64,000 nucleotides of DNA from NCBI RefSeq assembly GCF_007676755.1, contig NZ_VEBK01000001.1, positions 310,001 to 374,000 on the forward strand, in the 5' to 3' direction. The notes under the pieces are model-generated. The model searched no databases. It had not been told where the DNA came from and saw only the letters and a program-made list of their open reading frames with translations. Positions 9,975-21,518 of this stretch are shown piece after piece. Within the stretch, counting starts at the first letter, position 1; each line of letters begins with the position of its first letter. The position numbers and the translations under genes were made by a program. The stretch comes from Bacillus sp. FJAT-22090. GTDB lineage: Bacteria; Bacillota; Bacilli; Bacillales_A; Planococcaceae.

Positions 9975-10101
9975 CTTCGCACCTCCTATATAAATATTTA
10001 CTATGAAAGTATCATACTATAATTCTTATAAAACAGAAACATTTAAATTCATAGAAATATTTACCTCGAAATAATAAAATATTTCGTGAATTCTGTTTCA
10101 T

Positions 10102-10148
10102 TTAAAAAGAGAGTATATGACCCAAAAAGGATGCCATATACTCTCTGT
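10102..10148 (-). terminator. Partial terminator between oppA and oppB
   Basis: A 12-bp stem (AGAGAGTATATG at 10108-10119 with CATATACTCTCT at 10135-10146) is followed by five T on the minus strand. The position after a binding-protein gene and before its permease suggests readthrough control that leaves OppA in excess. Confidence 0.75.
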
Positions 10149-10174
10149 CTATGAGATTTTTTGCCTACAACTTC

Positions 10175-11890
10175 TTAGTTTTTACCTTCGATATAAGCCC
10201 ATTTGTAGCTATAGTCTCCACCGAATGGGTGAGAAACAATACCTTTAACATATGGTTTTACTAAGAACATTAAACCACGTTGATAGATTGGTGCAACCGC
10301 ATAATCTTGATCTACGATGATTTTTTCAGCTTTAGCCATAGCTTCCCAACGAGCTGCAGGATCCATTGCTAATGAACCATTGATATCTTTTAATAATTTA
10401 TCGTACTCAGGGTTTGAATATGACATTTGGTTATTACCGCCGCCAGTTTCCCATAAGCTTAAGAAAGTGAATGGATCTTGGTAGTCAGGACCCCATCCAG
10501 CATTTTGGATATCGTAATCTTGGTTTGTGTCTAAGTCAAGACGTACTGAGAATGGTACTTCTTTAAGTGTAATTTTTAGACCTGGTAAGTTCTTTTCTAA
10601 TTCAGATTTCAAGTACTCATCCATTTTCTTAGCAAGATCAGAGTCTCCACCAAGAATTTCTAACGTAAGTTCTTTAACACCTAGTTCTTCTAAACCTTTT
10701 GCAAAAGCAGCTTGTGCTTCTTCTGCATTAAATTTAGCCATATCTCCGTTTACATCACGGAAGTCATTTCCATCTTCATCAAAAGCAAAGTCTCTTGGAA
10801 TGAAAGAGTATGCTGCAGTAGATCCGTTTGCTAATACTACATTAGCTAAATCTTCTTTATTGAATCCTTTAGAAATTGCTTCACGAATATTTACGTTTGC
10901 AAGTGGAGATTTCTTTCCATTACGTTCTTGGTTAAATTTGAAATAGAATACTGAAGTATCAGATTCATTTAATAAGTCTGGATCCGCAGCATATTGCATT
11001 GCATATTCACCAGAAAGACCAGTACGATCTTTTTCACCATTTGTATATAAGTTAACTGCAGTAGCAGTTTCTTTTACTACATCATAGTTGATTTGAGTAA
11101 GTTTTACATTATCTTTATCCCAATACTCTTCGTTTTTAAGTAATTGCCAAGTTAAACCTGTTCCATCCCAACCAGAAAGTGTGAATGGTCCATTGTATAA
11201 AAGTGCTTCAGAATTTTTCGCATAGTTATCACCTTGCGCTGTAACGAATTCTTCTTTTTGTGGTAAGAATGTTCCAAATGACATTAGTGATAAGAAATAA
11301 GGAATTGGTTTTTCAAGTGTTACTTCTAATGTTTTTTCATCTACAGCTTTAACACCAAGTTCAGTGTATTCCATAGCTCCTTCAGAAATTTCAGTAGCGT
11401 TTTTAATAACACCATTCATCATGTATGGACCGTATTCAGAAGCAGTATCTGGGTTCATAGCACGTTTCCAAGCAAATTCGAAATCATTTGCAGTTACAGC
11501 AGAACCGTCAGACCATTTTGCATCACGTAATTTAAACGTATATACTAAACCGTCTTCAGAAACTGTTGGTTCACCATCAGAGATTGCTGGCTCAGCAATG
11601 TTTTCTTGATTTAAACGGTATAAACCTTCATTTACGTTGTTTAAAAGATCAAAACCAACTGAGTCTGTTGCAAGTGCAGAATCCATTGTTGGAATCTCAG
11701 CACCCATAACTAAGTTAAGTACTTGTTCTTCGTCCGCAGCCACTTCTGGTTCTTCTGTCTTTGTTGCATCATCTTTTTCTTTGTCTGTAGTTGTTTCTTT
11801 GCCTTCTTCTTTATCGCCGCCACATGCAGCTAGGAATAGAGCAACAACTAACAATAGGCTTAAAAGCCATGCAAATTTGCTATTCTTCAA
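10175..11890 (-). CDS. oppA: Oligopeptide-binding lipoprotein OppA
   Basis: 571 residues, family 5 solute-binding protein. A lipoprotein signal peptide ends in the lipobox LAAC (Cys at about 23), followed by a Lys/Glu/Asp-rich linker and then the SBP_bac_5 fold (EPTVSEDGLVYTFKLRDAKW, NDFEFAWKRA, GWGPDYQDPFTFLSLW). It captures peptides outside the membrane and hands them to OppBC. The start is TTG with an AAGGGGGGT Shine-Dalgarno 7-8 bases upstream. A promoter and a CodY-like box lie just upstream. Confidence 0.95.
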   Translation of the reverse strand: MKNSKFAWLLSLLLVVALFLAACGGDKEEGKETTTDKEKDDATKTEEPEVAADEEQVLNLVMGAEIPTMDSALATDSVGFDLLNNVNEGLYRLNQENIAEPAISDGEPTVSEDGLVYTFKLRDAKWSDGSAVTANDFEFAWKRAMNPDTASEYGPYMMNGVIKNATEISEGAMEYTELGVKAVDEKTLEVTLEKPIPYFLSLMSFGTFLPQKEEFVTAQGDNYAKNSEALLYNGPFTLSGWDGTGLTWQLLKNEEYWDKDNVKLTQINYDVVKETATAVNLYTNGEKDRTGLSGEYAMQYAADPDLLNESDTSVFYFKFNQERNGKKSPLANVNIREAISKGFNKEDLANVVLANGSTAAYSFIPRDFAFDEDGNDFRDVNGDMAKFNAEEAQAAFAKGLEELGVKELTLEILGGDSDLAKKMDEYLKSELEKNLPGLKITLKEVPFSVRLDLDTNQDYDIQNAGWGPDYQDPFTFLSLWETGGGNNQMSYSNPEYDKLLKDINGSLAMDPAARWEAMAKAEKIIVDQDYAVAPIYQRGLMFLVKPYVKGIVSHPFGGDYSYKWAYIEGKN

Positions 11891-11908
11891 AAGAATAACC
11901 CCCCTTTA

Positions 11909-11923
11909 AATATTCTGAAAAAT
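11909..11923 (-). promoter_or_regulatory. CodY-like box in the oppA leader
   Basis: ATTTTTCAGAATATT on the minus strand matches the CodY consensus AATTTTCWGAAAATT at 13 of 15 positions. It lies between the predicted transcription start and the oppA start codon, where bound protein could block elongation. CodY itself is not in the window; the match is by eye. Confidence 0.45.
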
Positions 11924-11937
11924 TCATTACAATAATT

Positions 11938-11965
11938 ATTATACATTTTCTGCGAAACTTGTACA
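11938..11965 (-). promoter_or_regulatory. Predicted sigma-A promoter of oppA
   Basis: -10 TATAAT (11938-11943) and a weaker -35 TGTACA (11960-11965) with a 16-base spacer, about 50 bases before the oppA start. Confidence 0.6.
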
Positions 11966-12127
11966 GGTTTTTCTAAAATATTTTTACAATTCAGTAACAA
12001 AATCATTACATTGTCCTAACAATTGAGAAAGTTTGGAAATCATTTTTCAATTTTTTTACAGAATATTGATGAAACTTTTGATTATTTTTTTCTAATCTTC
12101 TATAATCGAATATTGTAGAGGTGAAAT

Positions 12128-12472
12128 ATGAAGAAGAGAATTTACTATTTTTTAGGTTTGCAACTCCTTATTTTAATACTAATGTTTTTATTTAATGGAA
12201 AAATTAGCCTAGTTTCTTATGCAAATATGTCTTTCTACGTAGGAGGAATAATTACCTTTTTTGGTTTATTGGCATATGTGGTTTCTGGTGGTTTTTTTGA
12301 TTTTTTTATTGAAAGTAGTAGAAAAATATTTACTCCAAAGAGAATGAAGGATGATGTGAATAAAATGCGGTTGCCTTCGGAAGTTTTTTCTTTTCCGTTT
12401 AAGCCAATTATTGCATTAGGGTTATCTAGCCTATTATGTATGTGTATTGCATTGCTCTTTCATTATCGTTAG
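12128..12472 (+). CDS. DUF3899 family small membrane protein
   Basis: 114 residues with three hydrophobic segments: about 7-24, 36-56 and 92-111. A basic loop (SSRKIFTPKRMKDDVNKMRLPSE) lies between the second and third. The layout matches DUF3899 proteins found between oppA and trpS in many Bacillales. Function is unknown. GAGGTGAAAT precedes the ATG. It is divergent from oppA and upstream of the trpS leader. Confidence 0.7.
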   Translation: MKKRIYYFLGLQLLILILMFLFNGKISLVSYANMSFYVGGIITFFGLLAYVVSGGFFDFFIESSRKIFTPKRMKDDVNKMRLPSEVFSFPFKPIIALGLSSLLCMCIALLFHYR

Positions 12473-12481
12473 ATCTTCGAC

Positions 12482-12511
12482 TTGATTTTCGAGTTTCTTC
12501 TATATTATAAT
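12482..12511 (+). promoter_or_regulatory. Predicted promoter of the trpS T-box leader
   Basis: -35 TTGATT (12482-12487), 18-base spacer, perfect -10 TATAAT (12506-12511). It stands directly upstream of the leader RNA. Confidence 0.7.
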
Positions 12512-12518
12512 GTTCAAA

Positions 12519-12770
12519 ACAATATAGCTGAGCTTTGACGAAGAAAAGTATATTTGGTTATGTATGAAAAGAGAATCTGTGGTTGGTGCAAACAGATCAT
12601 ACATCAAATAGAATGGGCTTCCGAGCAGTATGTGTGAACATCTAAGTAGCACATACCGTCTCCTTCACGTTACGAAGAAGAGTGGCTAATTTATTATTAG
12701 CAAGCTGGGTGGTACCACGGATTTAACATCATTCGTCCCTTTTTATAGGGATGCATGATGTTTTTTTATT
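12519..12770 (+). ncRNA. T-box riboswitch controlling trpS (tryptophan specifier)
   Basis: The leader contains the stem I apical sequence TTGGTGCAAACAG, a specifier loop GAATGGGCTTCCGAGC with the Trp codon TGG at 12614-12616, and the T-box TGGGTGGTACCACGG (12706-12720). A terminator follows (ACATCATTCGTCCCT pairing with AGGGATGCATGATGT and a T run, about 12725-12767). Uncharged tRNA-Trp binding to specifier and T-box would favour the antiterminator and let trpS be transcribed. Specifier choice fits the downstream enzyme. Confidence 0.95.
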
Positions 12771-12791
12771 TTGTTCGAACAAAAATATTAA

Positions 12792-13962
<1,171 letters not shown>

Positions 13963-13990
13963 ATGTATCACATCCTTCTTAAACCATATG

Positions 13991-14035
13991 AAAAACCGTC
14001 CCTAAACTTTCGTCTAGGAACGGTTTTTTATTTAG
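13991..14035. terminator. Bidirectional terminator for app and trpS
   Basis: AACCGTCCCTA pairs with TAGGAACGGTT, with T runs on both strands. It stands directly after the appC stop and is the only strong terminator downstream of trpS. Confidence 0.8.
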
Positions 14036-14038
14036 AAA

Positions 14039-14956
14039 TTATCGTAAGGATTTAGGATTGAATGCATCCTTTAGACCTTCTCCTATAAAGTTAATCGATA
14101 AAATAGTAAATACAATAACTAGAGCAGGGGGCATCCACATCCAAGGCTTACCTTGAAGGACATCTGGTTCATTTGCATAAGCAAGCATATTCCCCCAACT
14201 TGGTGTTTCTTGCGGCACACCAAAACCTAAATAGCTTAAAGCAGACTCAATTACAATCATTCCCGCAAAAAGTAATGTACCTTGTACTATTATTGTAGAA
14301 ACGACATTGGGAATTAAATGCTTTAAAATTACTTTTGCTGGGCTACAACCAATTGAAATAGCTGCTAATATATATTCGTTTTCTTTTTCCGCTAAAATTT
14401 TACTGCGGATTAAACGAGCTCCCCCTCCCCAGCTAAGCAATCCTATAACCCCAACCAATATCCAGATTCCATCTACTTTACCACGAAAAATAGCGCTTAA
14501 GACGATCACAAACACTAAAAATGGAAAATTTAATACAAAGTCAGTTATGCGCATCAGAATACTATCTATTCTGCCGCCAAAAAAACCAGCAATTGCTCCA
14601 ATTGTAGAACCTAGAAGTACTACAATAACTGTAGCAGACACCCCGACTAATAGGGAAACTCTTCCTCCATAAAGCAATCTTGCAAATACATCGCGTCCAC
14701 TTTTATCAGTACCAAGTATAAGATCACCATTCGGTGGTAAACTCATCATGCTAATATTAACTCTAGTTATATCCTCAATTGGTGATAACCAGGAAGTTAA
14801 TACAGGTGCAAGTAAAGAAGTAATAATTACAATGGCTAAAAATACAACACTAGTCATAGCTAATTTATTTCGTAAAAACTTCCTCTTAGCAATACCAAAA
14901 GGAGAAAGACTTTTCATTTCCTTTTTTTTCTCAATCATAGTTACTGATGTTGTCAT
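14039..14956 (-). CDS. appC: Oligopeptide ABC transporter permease AppC
   Basis: 305 residues from the ATG at 14956, which has GGGAGGAAG 5 bases upstream; a longer frame start at 14995 lacks a site. Six membrane helices, the LGTDKSGRDVFARLLYGG loop and the EAA loop AAISIGCSPAKVILKHLIPN mark it as a DppC/OppC family permease. It is the last gene of the appDFABC operon and pairs with AppB. Confidence 0.9.
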   Translation of the reverse strand: MTTSVTMIEKKKEMKSLSPFGIAKRKFLRNKLAMTSVVFLAIVIITSLLAPVLTSWLSPIEDITRVNISMMSLPPNGDLILGTDKSGRDVFARLLYGGRVSLLVGVSATVIVVLLGSTIGAIAGFFGGRIDSILMRITDFVLNFPFLVFVIVLSAIFRGKVDGIWILVGVIGLLSWGGGARLIRSKILAEKENEYILAAISIGCSPAKVILKHLIPNVVSTIIVQGTLLFAGMIVIESALSYLGFGVPQETPSWGNMLAYANEPDVLQGKPWMWMPPALVIVFTILSINFIGEGLKDAFNPKSLR

Positions 14957-14969
14957 GTTTGCTTCCTCC

Positions 14970-15935
14970 CTATTCCAATCCGATACGAGGATCAACTACC
15001 CCATATAAAATATCAGCTACTAGGTTACCGATTAATGTAATTGATGTAAACATCATTGTCAGAGTCATTAGTGTTGGATAATCCCGACTATTCACAGAGG
15101 TTAGAAACAATTGCCCAATCCCTGGGTAAGTAAAAATTCCTTCTACAATAATTGCTCCACCAACTAAACTTACTAAGTCAAACCCTAAAAAAGTAACTAA
15201 AGGAATTATAGAATTTCGCAAAATATGCACATTATAAATTTTGGATACTTTCGTTCCTTTTGCACGTGCGGTACGAACAAAATCTTTCCGAGAATTTTCA
15301 ATAATATCATTTCGTAAAAATTGTGTATAGGAAGCGGTACTAAGAGCACCTAGAATAATAGCGGGCAAAGCTATATGATGTAATTTACTTAAATACCACT
15401 CGACTGTACCTTCCATAACAAGGATATCTACAGAACCTCCAAAAGGGAACCAATTTAACTTAAAAGAAAAGAAATATATCGCAAACACAGCGGCAACAAA
15501 CGATGGTATAGCTAATGCTGTATAGTTAAACCCAGCTATTAAATTATCGCCTATAGTATACGGTTTTCTTCCAGAATACATCCCCATAAAAAATGCTAAA
15601 ATATATGTAAGTAATAAGGAGGTGAGACCTAAGAAAATTGTATTCGGTAATTTTTCAGCTACTAAATCTGCTACTGGTATTTTATATCTAGTGGATTTTC
15701 CAAATTCTCCTTGAACAAAATTGCTTACCCAGTTCCAATATTGGACAGGAATCGGATCATAATAGCCTGTTTTTTGACGCATTTCTTCAATATATGCTGG
15801 ATCAGTATTATTTGGATCAATTTCTCCACTAAAAGAATCTCCTGGCATTAGTTTAGCTAAAGTGAATACGACTATGGAAATAAGGATAAGCATAGGAATC
15901 ATTCCAAGAATCCGTCGAATCGAATATTTTAACAT
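14970..15935 (-). CDS. appB: Oligopeptide ABC transporter permease AppB
   Basis: 321 residues from the ATG at 15935 behind GGGGGAG. DppB/OppB family: MLKYSIRRILGMIPMLILIS, the LMPGDSFSGE loop, the EAA loop RTARAKGTKVSKIYNVHILRNSI... and six helices. It forms the channel with AppC. Gene order appD-appF-appA-appB-appC equals that of B. subtilis, and the operon lies next to trpS and opp in both. Confidence 0.9.
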   Translation of the reverse strand: MLKYSIRRILGMIPMLILISIVVFTLAKLMPGDSFSGEIDPNNTDPAYIEEMRQKTGYYDPIPVQYWNWVSNFVQGEFGKSTRYKIPVADLVAEKLPNTIFLGLTSLLLTYILAFFMGMYSGRKPYTIGDNLIAGFNYTALAIPSFVAAVFAIYFFSFKLNWFPFGGSVDILVMEGTVEWYLSKLHHIALPAIILGALSTASYTQFLRNDIIENSRKDFVRTARAKGTKVSKIYNVHILRNSIIPLVTFLGFDLVSLVGGAIIVEGIFTYPGIGQLFLTSVNSRDYPTLMTLTMMFTSITLIGNLVADILYGVVDPRIGLE

Positions 15936-16047
15936 AAGATACTCCCCCTTGTCTGTTAGACTTGGCTGCATACTCTCAAGCACGGTAAGATACATTTCTC
16001 TTCCATAGATAAATGGAACTTACCGCGCATAAGAGTCCTTTATAATT

Positions 16048-16081
16048 GATTCAGCGGCAAGCTATTGCATGCCACTGAATC
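16048..16081 (-). other. Hairpin between appA and appB
   Basis: GATTCAGcGGCA pairs with TGCCaCTGAATC around a 10-base loop. No T tract follows, so it looks like an RNA-stabilising or processing stem rather than a terminator. Confidence 0.45.
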
Positions 16082-16095
16082 TGTTAAAGAATATT

Positions 16096-17835
16096 TTATT
16101 TATTCAAATACCACTCAGCTGGTGGATTAGTACCGGAAACATCTATAGTTACTCCTCCAACAGTTTTGCTTACTGCTAAAATTTCTTCTAGCTCAGCAAT
16201 GTAAAGCATTGGAACTTCTTCGTTCATAACTTTTTGCCATTCAACGTAAAGTTGTTTACGTTTTTCAGTATCTGTTCCAACAATTTCCACATCTAGAGCA
16301 TCAGTTAATAGTTTATCTGTTTCAGGGTTGTTATAACGAGTATAGTTCCAAATTTGATCAGACTTTTGAGTTGCAGAAGGGTCTGGATCTGCACCTGTTG
16401 ACCAGCCACCAAAGAATGTTTCAATACTTGGATCATCTTTTTCAATTAGATCATAGTATAAATTAACATCAGTCATTTCAACTTCAGCCGCTAAACCTAC
16501 TTCTTCCCAATATTGAGTTAGCGCTTTTGCACGAGCTTCAAAAGTTGGGTTTCCTGTTGCATAGTGGGAGAATTTAACAACAAACTTTTCACCTTTTGGA
16601 TCTTCACGCTTACCGTCTCCATCTACATCAACATATCCAGCTTCATCAAGTAACGCTTTTGCCTTTTCTGGATCATAATCATACGTATTTAGTTCGCTCT
16701 CATCTGCAGAAATCCAATGGGCAGATGGAACTGGTTTACTAACTGGTTTCCCATAACCGAAGAAGAATGCATCTACCCACTCTTGTCGATTAATCGCATA
16801 CATCATGGCTTGACGTAATTGTTTACTTTGATATTTCGGATTTTCTTCTGTTATTGCTAATTTATTATTATCAAACTTTCCAAGTTTAAATCCTACATAA
16901 TAGTAAGATAAGCCTGGAGCTGTTTTAATTTCGATATTATCCAATTTTTCAACTTCTGGAGCTGTAACTGGTTGTAATGAGATCATTTGAACATCGCCAT
17001 TTTGCAATGCCCCAACAACCGATGTATTATCTACTACACGTAGAATAACTTTGTCTAAGTTTACTTCACCATTCCAATAATCTTCGTTTCGAACAAACTC
17101 GACAGACTCACCTGGAACGATTTTATTAACTTTAAATGCACCTAGACCAATTGGTTTTGTTCTTACTAATTCATGTGCAGACATTTCTGCAACCGGAACA
17201 TCCGCAAATGCTTTTGAAGGCATTACATATGTCCAAAGGTTTGTTAAGTTATTTACACGCGCTTTATCGAAAGTAATCTCGATTTCGTAGTCGTTAATAA
17301 TATTTATACCAGAAATTTCGGTTGCTTTTCCTTCACGGAATGCAGGTGCACCTTCAATATCTTGAACAGCAGAGTAACGAGGACCGTCATAATCTGGTGA
17401 AGCTAAAGTTTTAAGAGTGAAAACCCAGTCGTTAACTGTTAGTTCATCACCGTTATGGAATTTTACCCCTTGTTTAAATGTGAACTTGAATTTTTTGTTG
17501 TCTTCTGTTTCCCATGAAGCTATATTTGGTTGTGGACTTAGATTCTCATCGTATTTGATAAGACCTTCGTCAAAAAAAGAAATTACTTCAGCATCCGTTG
17601 CGATACCGTAGAAAGAATAGTTAAAAAGACCTTCTGGAGGTGCGTCGATAGCGTAAACGAGCGTTCCTCCTTTTTTATCATCTTCCGCAGGTGGAGCTGT
17701 TTCTGTTCCTTTATCTTCTTCTTTGTTAACATCGCTAGCTGGTTCAGAGCTTTCTTCTTTACTATTGCAGGCTACTAAAAATACTGAAAAAACTAGCAGC
17801 ATTGCAATAAGCCAAAATAGAGACTTCTTGTTCAT
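16096..17835 (-). CDS. appA: Oligopeptide-binding lipoprotein AppA
   Basis: 579 residues from the ATG at 17835, which follows a GGGGGG Shine-Dalgarno; the in-frame start at 17883 would overlap appF and has no site. The signal peptide ends in lipobox FLVAC, then an acidic linker, then an SBP_bac_5 fold (EGLFNYSFYG, KQGVKFHNGDELTVNDWVF, FGGWSTGADPDPSATQ). It delivers peptides to AppBC. It is only distantly alike to OppA at 10-12 kb, so the two transporters are old paralogues with likely different peptide ranges. Confidence 0.92.
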   Translation of the reverse strand: MNKKSLFWLIAMLLVFSVFLVACNSKEESSEPASDVNKEEDKGTETAPPAEDDKKGGTLVYAIDAPPEGLFNYSFYGIATDAEVISFFDEGLIKYDENLSPQPNIASWETEDNKKFKFTFKQGVKFHNGDELTVNDWVFTLKTLASPDYDGPRYSAVQDIEGAPAFREGKATEISGINIINDYEIEITFDKARVNNLTNLWTYVMPSKAFADVPVAEMSAHELVRTKPIGLGAFKVNKIVPGESVEFVRNEDYWNGEVNLDKVILRVVDNTSVVGALQNGDVQMISLQPVTAPEVEKLDNIEIKTAPGLSYYYVGFKLGKFDNNKLAITEENPKYQSKQLRQAMMYAINRQEWVDAFFFGYGKPVSKPVPSAHWISADESELNTYDYDPEKAKALLDEAGYVDVDGDGKREDPKGEKFVVKFSHYATGNPTFEARAKALTQYWEEVGLAAEVEMTDVNLYYDLIEKDDPSIETFFGGWSTGADPDPSATQKSDQIWNYTRYNNPETDKLLTDALDVEIVGTDTEKRKQLYVEWQKVMNEEVPMLYIAELEEILAVSKTVGGVTIDVSGTNPPAEWYLNK

Positions 17836-17857
17836 TATTTTCCCCCCAAATTTCATT

Positions 17858-18880
17858 TTATTTTTTTTGATCATACAGTACACACGCTACATAATGTCCA
17901 TCACGTACTTCTTTCAAAGTCGGTTTCTCCTTTGAACAAATTTCTTGTGCCATTGAACATCTCGTATGAAACGGACATCCGCTTGGCGGGTTCGCGGGAC
18001 TAGGAACATCTCCCTGTAACACAATGCGCTCTTTCTTGACCGAAGGGTTAGGTTCAGGAATAGCAGAAATAAGTGCTTGTGTATAAGGATGAAGCGGTTC
18101 ACTGTAAAGATCTTTATTTGAAGCGACCTCAACGAGATTGCCCAAATACATTACTCCGATTCGGTCGCTCATATGCTTTACTACGCTTAAATCATGCGCA
18201 ATAAACAAATAAGTAAGACCCAATTCTTTTTGTAAATCTTTTAAGAGATTCAAAACTTGTGATTGCACGGATACATCGAGCGCGGAGACAGGCTCATCGG
18301 CAATAATTAGCTTTGGATTTAATGCAAGCGCACGGGCAATTCCTATACGCTGCCTTTGACCACCAGAAAACTCATGTGCATATTTATAATATGCTGCCTC
18401 TGGCAAACCTACTTTCAAAAGTAGCCCTTTTATATAAGTCTCCAGTTCTTTCAAATTTCCCTTTTCATAATTTAAAATAGGTTCAGCTATAATATTACCA
18501 ACCATTTGCATCGGGTTTAGGGATGCATACGGATCCTGAAATACCATTTGAAAATCTCTTCTCGCTTTTTGAAGCTCTCTACCAGATATTTTCGTAATGT
18601 CTTTTCCATCGAAGATGATTTTTCCGCCCGTAGGTTTCATCAAACGTAAAATTGTACGACCTGTAGTTGACTTTCCACATCCAGACTCCCCTACTAGGCC
18701 CATTGTTTCCCCTTTATTTATCGTAAAAGAAATATCATCTACCGCTTTAACATTTCCGATTACTCTTTTAAAAAAGCCTCCATGTATAGGGTAATATTGT
18801 TTTAAATTCTTAATTTCTAGAAGAACTTCATTGTTCGAATATTTTGATTTCTCAGTTTGTATTGAATCCCTTGTTGTCAT
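17858..18880 (-). CDS. appF: Oligopeptide ABC transporter ATP-binding protein AppF
   Basis: 340 residues. Walker [10 protein letters not shown], signature FSGGQRQR, Walker B LIIADEPVSALD. The C-terminus keeps the cysteine cluster GCPFHTRC...C...C typical of Dpp/Opp ATPases, thought to bind an Fe-S cluster. This differs from OppF and OppD above. Its ATG overlaps the appD stop by 4 bases (ATGA). It energises AppBC together with AppD. Confidence 0.93.
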   Translation of the reverse strand: MTTRDSIQTEKSKYSNNEVLLEIKNLKQYYPIHGGFFKRVIGNVKAVDDISFTINKGETMGLVGESGCGKSTTGRTILRLMKPTGGKIIFDGKDITKISGRELQKARRDFQMVFQDPYASLNPMQMVGNIIAEPILNYEKGNLKELETYIKGLLLKVGLPEAAYYKYAHEFSGGQRQRIGIARALALNPKLIIADEPVSALDVSVQSQVLNLLKDLQKELGLTYLFIAHDLSVVKHMSDRIGVMYLGNLVEVASNKDLYSEPLHPYTQALISAIPEPNPSVKKERIVLQGDVPSPANPPSGCPFHTRCSMAQEICSKEKPTLKEVRDGHYVACVLYDQKK

Positions 18881-19902
18881 ATTACGCCTACTTCCTTCAA
18901 AATATTAGTATCGTAGAGATGACAGGCAACCTCATGTCCTAACTCTATTGACTGTAGTTCTGGTGTAACTTGCATGCATTGTGGCATTACATTAGGACAA
19001 CGATTTGAAAATCTACAACCAACAGCCGGCATATCTTTGATTGATGGTACTAAACCATCAATCGTCGCAAGCTTTTCCACTTCCTCATCCATCTTAGGAA
19101 TTGCTTTCATTAATAATTGCGTATATGGATGCTTTGGATGTTCGAATAATTCCATTACGCTTGCTCTTTCAGCAATCTTCCCAGCATACATAACAATGAC
19201 TTCATCACAAATTTCTGCAACTACCCCTAAATCATGTGTGATTAAAATAATGGACATCTCATTGACTGCTTGTATGTCTTTTAATAACTCTAATATTTGT
19301 GCTTGAACTGTTACATCTAAGGCAGTTGTGGGTTCATCTGCTATAAGCAGTTTTGGTTGGCAAGCAATGGAAATTGCAATCATTACCCGTTGTCTCATTC
19401 CTCCAGACAATTGATGCGGATATTCGTTTACAATCTTGTCTGCCCTTGGGATACCAACGCTTTTTAGTAAAGCAATGGCCTTTTGTTTGGCGACTTTTTT
19501 AGTAATCTTCTCATGGTTTAAAAGTACTTCTTGTATTTGATATCCAATTGTAAATACAGGATTTAGTGAAGTCATAGGTTCTTGGAAAATCATTGATATT
19601 TCTTTTCCTCGAATTTTATTCATCTCATTGTCGTTCATCGAAGAAATTAATTTGTTTTCAAACGTAATCTCCCCACCTCGGATTTTCCCTATTCCTTGTG
19701 CTAATAGTTGCATAATGGAAAGCGACATAACACTTTTACCACAGCCTGACTCTCCTACAATTCCTACGATTTGTCGTCTGTTTACATGAAATGAAACATT
19801 GTCAACTGCGTTATAGTATTCTCCATCAATTTTGAAGCCTGTTTGCAAATTTCTTACTTCTAGCAATGGTGTCTCTTTCTGCTTAACAAATTTAGTAGAC
19901 AT
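18877..19902 (-). CDS. appD: Oligopeptide ABC transporter ATP-binding protein AppD
   Basis: 341 residues. Walker [10 protein letters not shown], signature LSGGMRQR (Met in place of Gln, usual in this subfamily), Walker [13 protein letters not shown], His switch LITHDLG. C-terminal cysteines ([16 protein letters not shown]) form the family cluster. First gene of app, with GAGGTG before the ATG and a promoter about 50 bases upstream. Confidence 0.93.
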   Translation of the reverse strand: MSTKFVKQKETPLLEVRNLQTGFKIDGEYYNAVDNVSFHVNRRQIVGIVGESGCGKSVMSLSIMQLLAQGIGKIRGGEITFENKLISSMNDNEMNKIRGKEISMIFQEPMTSLNPVFTIGYQIQEVLLNHEKITKKVAKQKAIALLKSVGIPRADKIVNEYPHQLSGGMRQRVMIAISIACQPKLLIADEPTTALDVTVQAQILELLKDIQAVNEMSIILITHDLGVVAEICDEVIVMYAGKIAERASVMELFEHPKHPYTQLLMKAIPKMDEEVEKLATIDGLVPSIKDMPAVGCRFSNRCPNVMPQCMQVTPELQSIELGHEVACHLYDTNILKEVGVI

Positions 19903-19954
19903 ATGTACACCTCGAAATTTTATATTTTTCTGTATATTCTTTCTCTTAAGTGAA

Positions 19955-19983
19955 ATTCTATTACAATATCATTACAAAGACAA
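19955..19983 (-). promoter_or_regulatory. Predicted sigma-A promoter of the app operon
   Basis: -35 TTGTCT (19978-19983), 17-base spacer, -10 TAGAAT (19955-19960). The rest of the 19903-20203 gap is AT-rich and shows no gene. Confidence 0.7.
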
Positions 19984-20203
19984 TAAGTATTTTTAATTTT
20001 CCCTTTATTTACTCTTTTTAGAAATTAATTTTATCGTCTTAAACCTACTAATATCAATGTTTTGTTGATTAAACTAAAAAATGAAAATAAATATATATGA
20101 AGGGATAATTAGACATTTTTCGACATTTTATTTTATAAATAAACGCCTCTATCCGCTATATCACTACTAAACTAACGCTTTAAAGGAATAAAATTTTTAT
20201 TCA

Positions 20204-20246
20204 TAAAAAAAAGCATTCCCAAATTTTAACTTGGAAATGCTTTTTA
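20204..20246 (-). terminator. Terminator of fabH-fabF
   Basis: AAGCATTtCCAAg pairs with TTGGGAATGCTT on the minus strand, followed by eight T; it lies 10 bases after the fabF stop. Confidence 0.85.
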
Positions 20247-20254
20247 CTTATTTC

Positions 20255-21490
20255 TTATATTTTTTTAAATAAAATACTTGCATTATGGCCTCCAAAACCA
20301 AGTGAATTACTCATTGCATACTCGATATTTGCATTTCTAGCTTCATTCGGTACATAATCTAAATCACATTCAGGATCTGGTGTTTCTAAATTGATCGTTG
20401 GTGGGAGAATTCCCTCTTGTAATGCGAGCACAGTAAAGATTGCTTCTACCCCACCTGCTGCTCCTAGTAGATGTCCAGTCATTGATTTTGTTGAACTCAT
20501 CGCTAATTTATACGCATGATCAGCAAAAACAGTTTTTACTGCCAATGTTTCGAAGTGATCATTATACGGTGTACTCGTTCCATGAGCATTAATATAGTCG
20601 ACTTGTTCAGGTTTAATGCCTGCATCTTCAAGTGCTTGTTGCATTGCACGTGCCGCACCTTCTCCTTCCGGAGCTGGTGCAGTAATATGGTGGGCATCGC
20701 CTGTAGAGCCGTAGCCAATAATCTCTCCATAAATTTTCGCACCACGAGCAACCGCATGTTCATATTCTTCTAATATGATAATTCCTGCACCTTCCCCAAT
20801 AACAAACCCGTCGCGATTTGCATCGAATGGCTTAGATGCCGTTTGTGGATCTGTATTCAACGTAAGTGCCGTATTCGAACAAAATCCAGCTACAGACATA
20901 TGGGTAATCGGTGATTCAGCACCACCAGTAATCATAACATCTGCATCACCGCGTTCAATTACTTTAAACGCATCACCGATTGAATTAGTTCCAGATGCAC
21001 AAGCGGTAACCGTACATGAATTAATCGCTTTTGCACCAAAATGAATAGATACTTGACCAGCCGCCATATCTGGAATCATCATCGGTACAAAAAATGGGCT
21101 AACCCGACGTGCACCTTTTTCTAAAAATACACGGAATTGATTTTCATACGTTTCCATTCCACCAATACCAGAACCGATCCATACTCCTGTACGAAGACCC
21201 AGTTCCTCTGTAATTGTTAGATTAGCGTCTTCTACTGCCATAATGGAAGCAGCAAGTGCATAATGTGTGAAACGATCCATTTTACGTGCTTCTTTTCTTT
21301 CAATATATTTTTCTATATCAAAGTCTTTTACTTCTGCTGCTACTTTCGCTGAAAATTGACTGGCATCCAGACGCGTTAGCATACCAACGCCCGATTTACC
21401 TTCTTTGATACCTGCCCAAGTAGTCTCTATATCATTCCCAAGCGGTGTAACAGCTCCAATTCCTGTCACCACAACTCTACGTTTCGTCAT
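20255..21490 (-). CDS. fabF: 3-oxoacyl-[ACP] synthase II
   Basis: 411 residues. Thiolase fold with the Cys-His-His triad of condensing enzymes: Cys164 ([11 protein letters not shown]), His303 ([12 protein letters not shown]) and His340 ([13 protein letters not shown]). It extends acyl-ACP chains in fatty acid synthesis. Second gene of fabH-fabF, 28 bases after fabH, ending at a terminator. Control is expected from the FapR operator upstream of fabH. Confidence 0.97.
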   Translation of the reverse strand: MTKRRVVVTGIGAVTPLGNDIETTWAGIKEGKSGVGMLTRLDASQFSAKVAAEVKDFDIEKYIERKEARKMDRFTHYALAASIMAVEDANLTITEELGLRTGVWIGSGIGGMETYENQFRVFLEKGARRVSPFFVPMMIPDMAAGQVSIHFGAKAINSCTVTACASGTNSIGDAFKVIERGDADVMITGGAESPITHMSVAGFCSNTALTLNTDPQTASKPFDANRDGFVIGEGAGIIILEEYEHAVARGAKIYGEIIGYGSTGDAHHITAPAPEGEGAARAMQQALEDAGIKPEQVDYINAHGTSTPYNDHFETLAVKTVFADHAYKLAMSSTKSMTGHLLGAAGGVEAIFTVLALQEGILPPTINLETPDPECDLDYVPNEARNANIEYAMSNSLGFGGHNASILFKKI

Positions 21491-21518
21491 GAATAATCAT
21501 CCCTTCGAAATTATATAT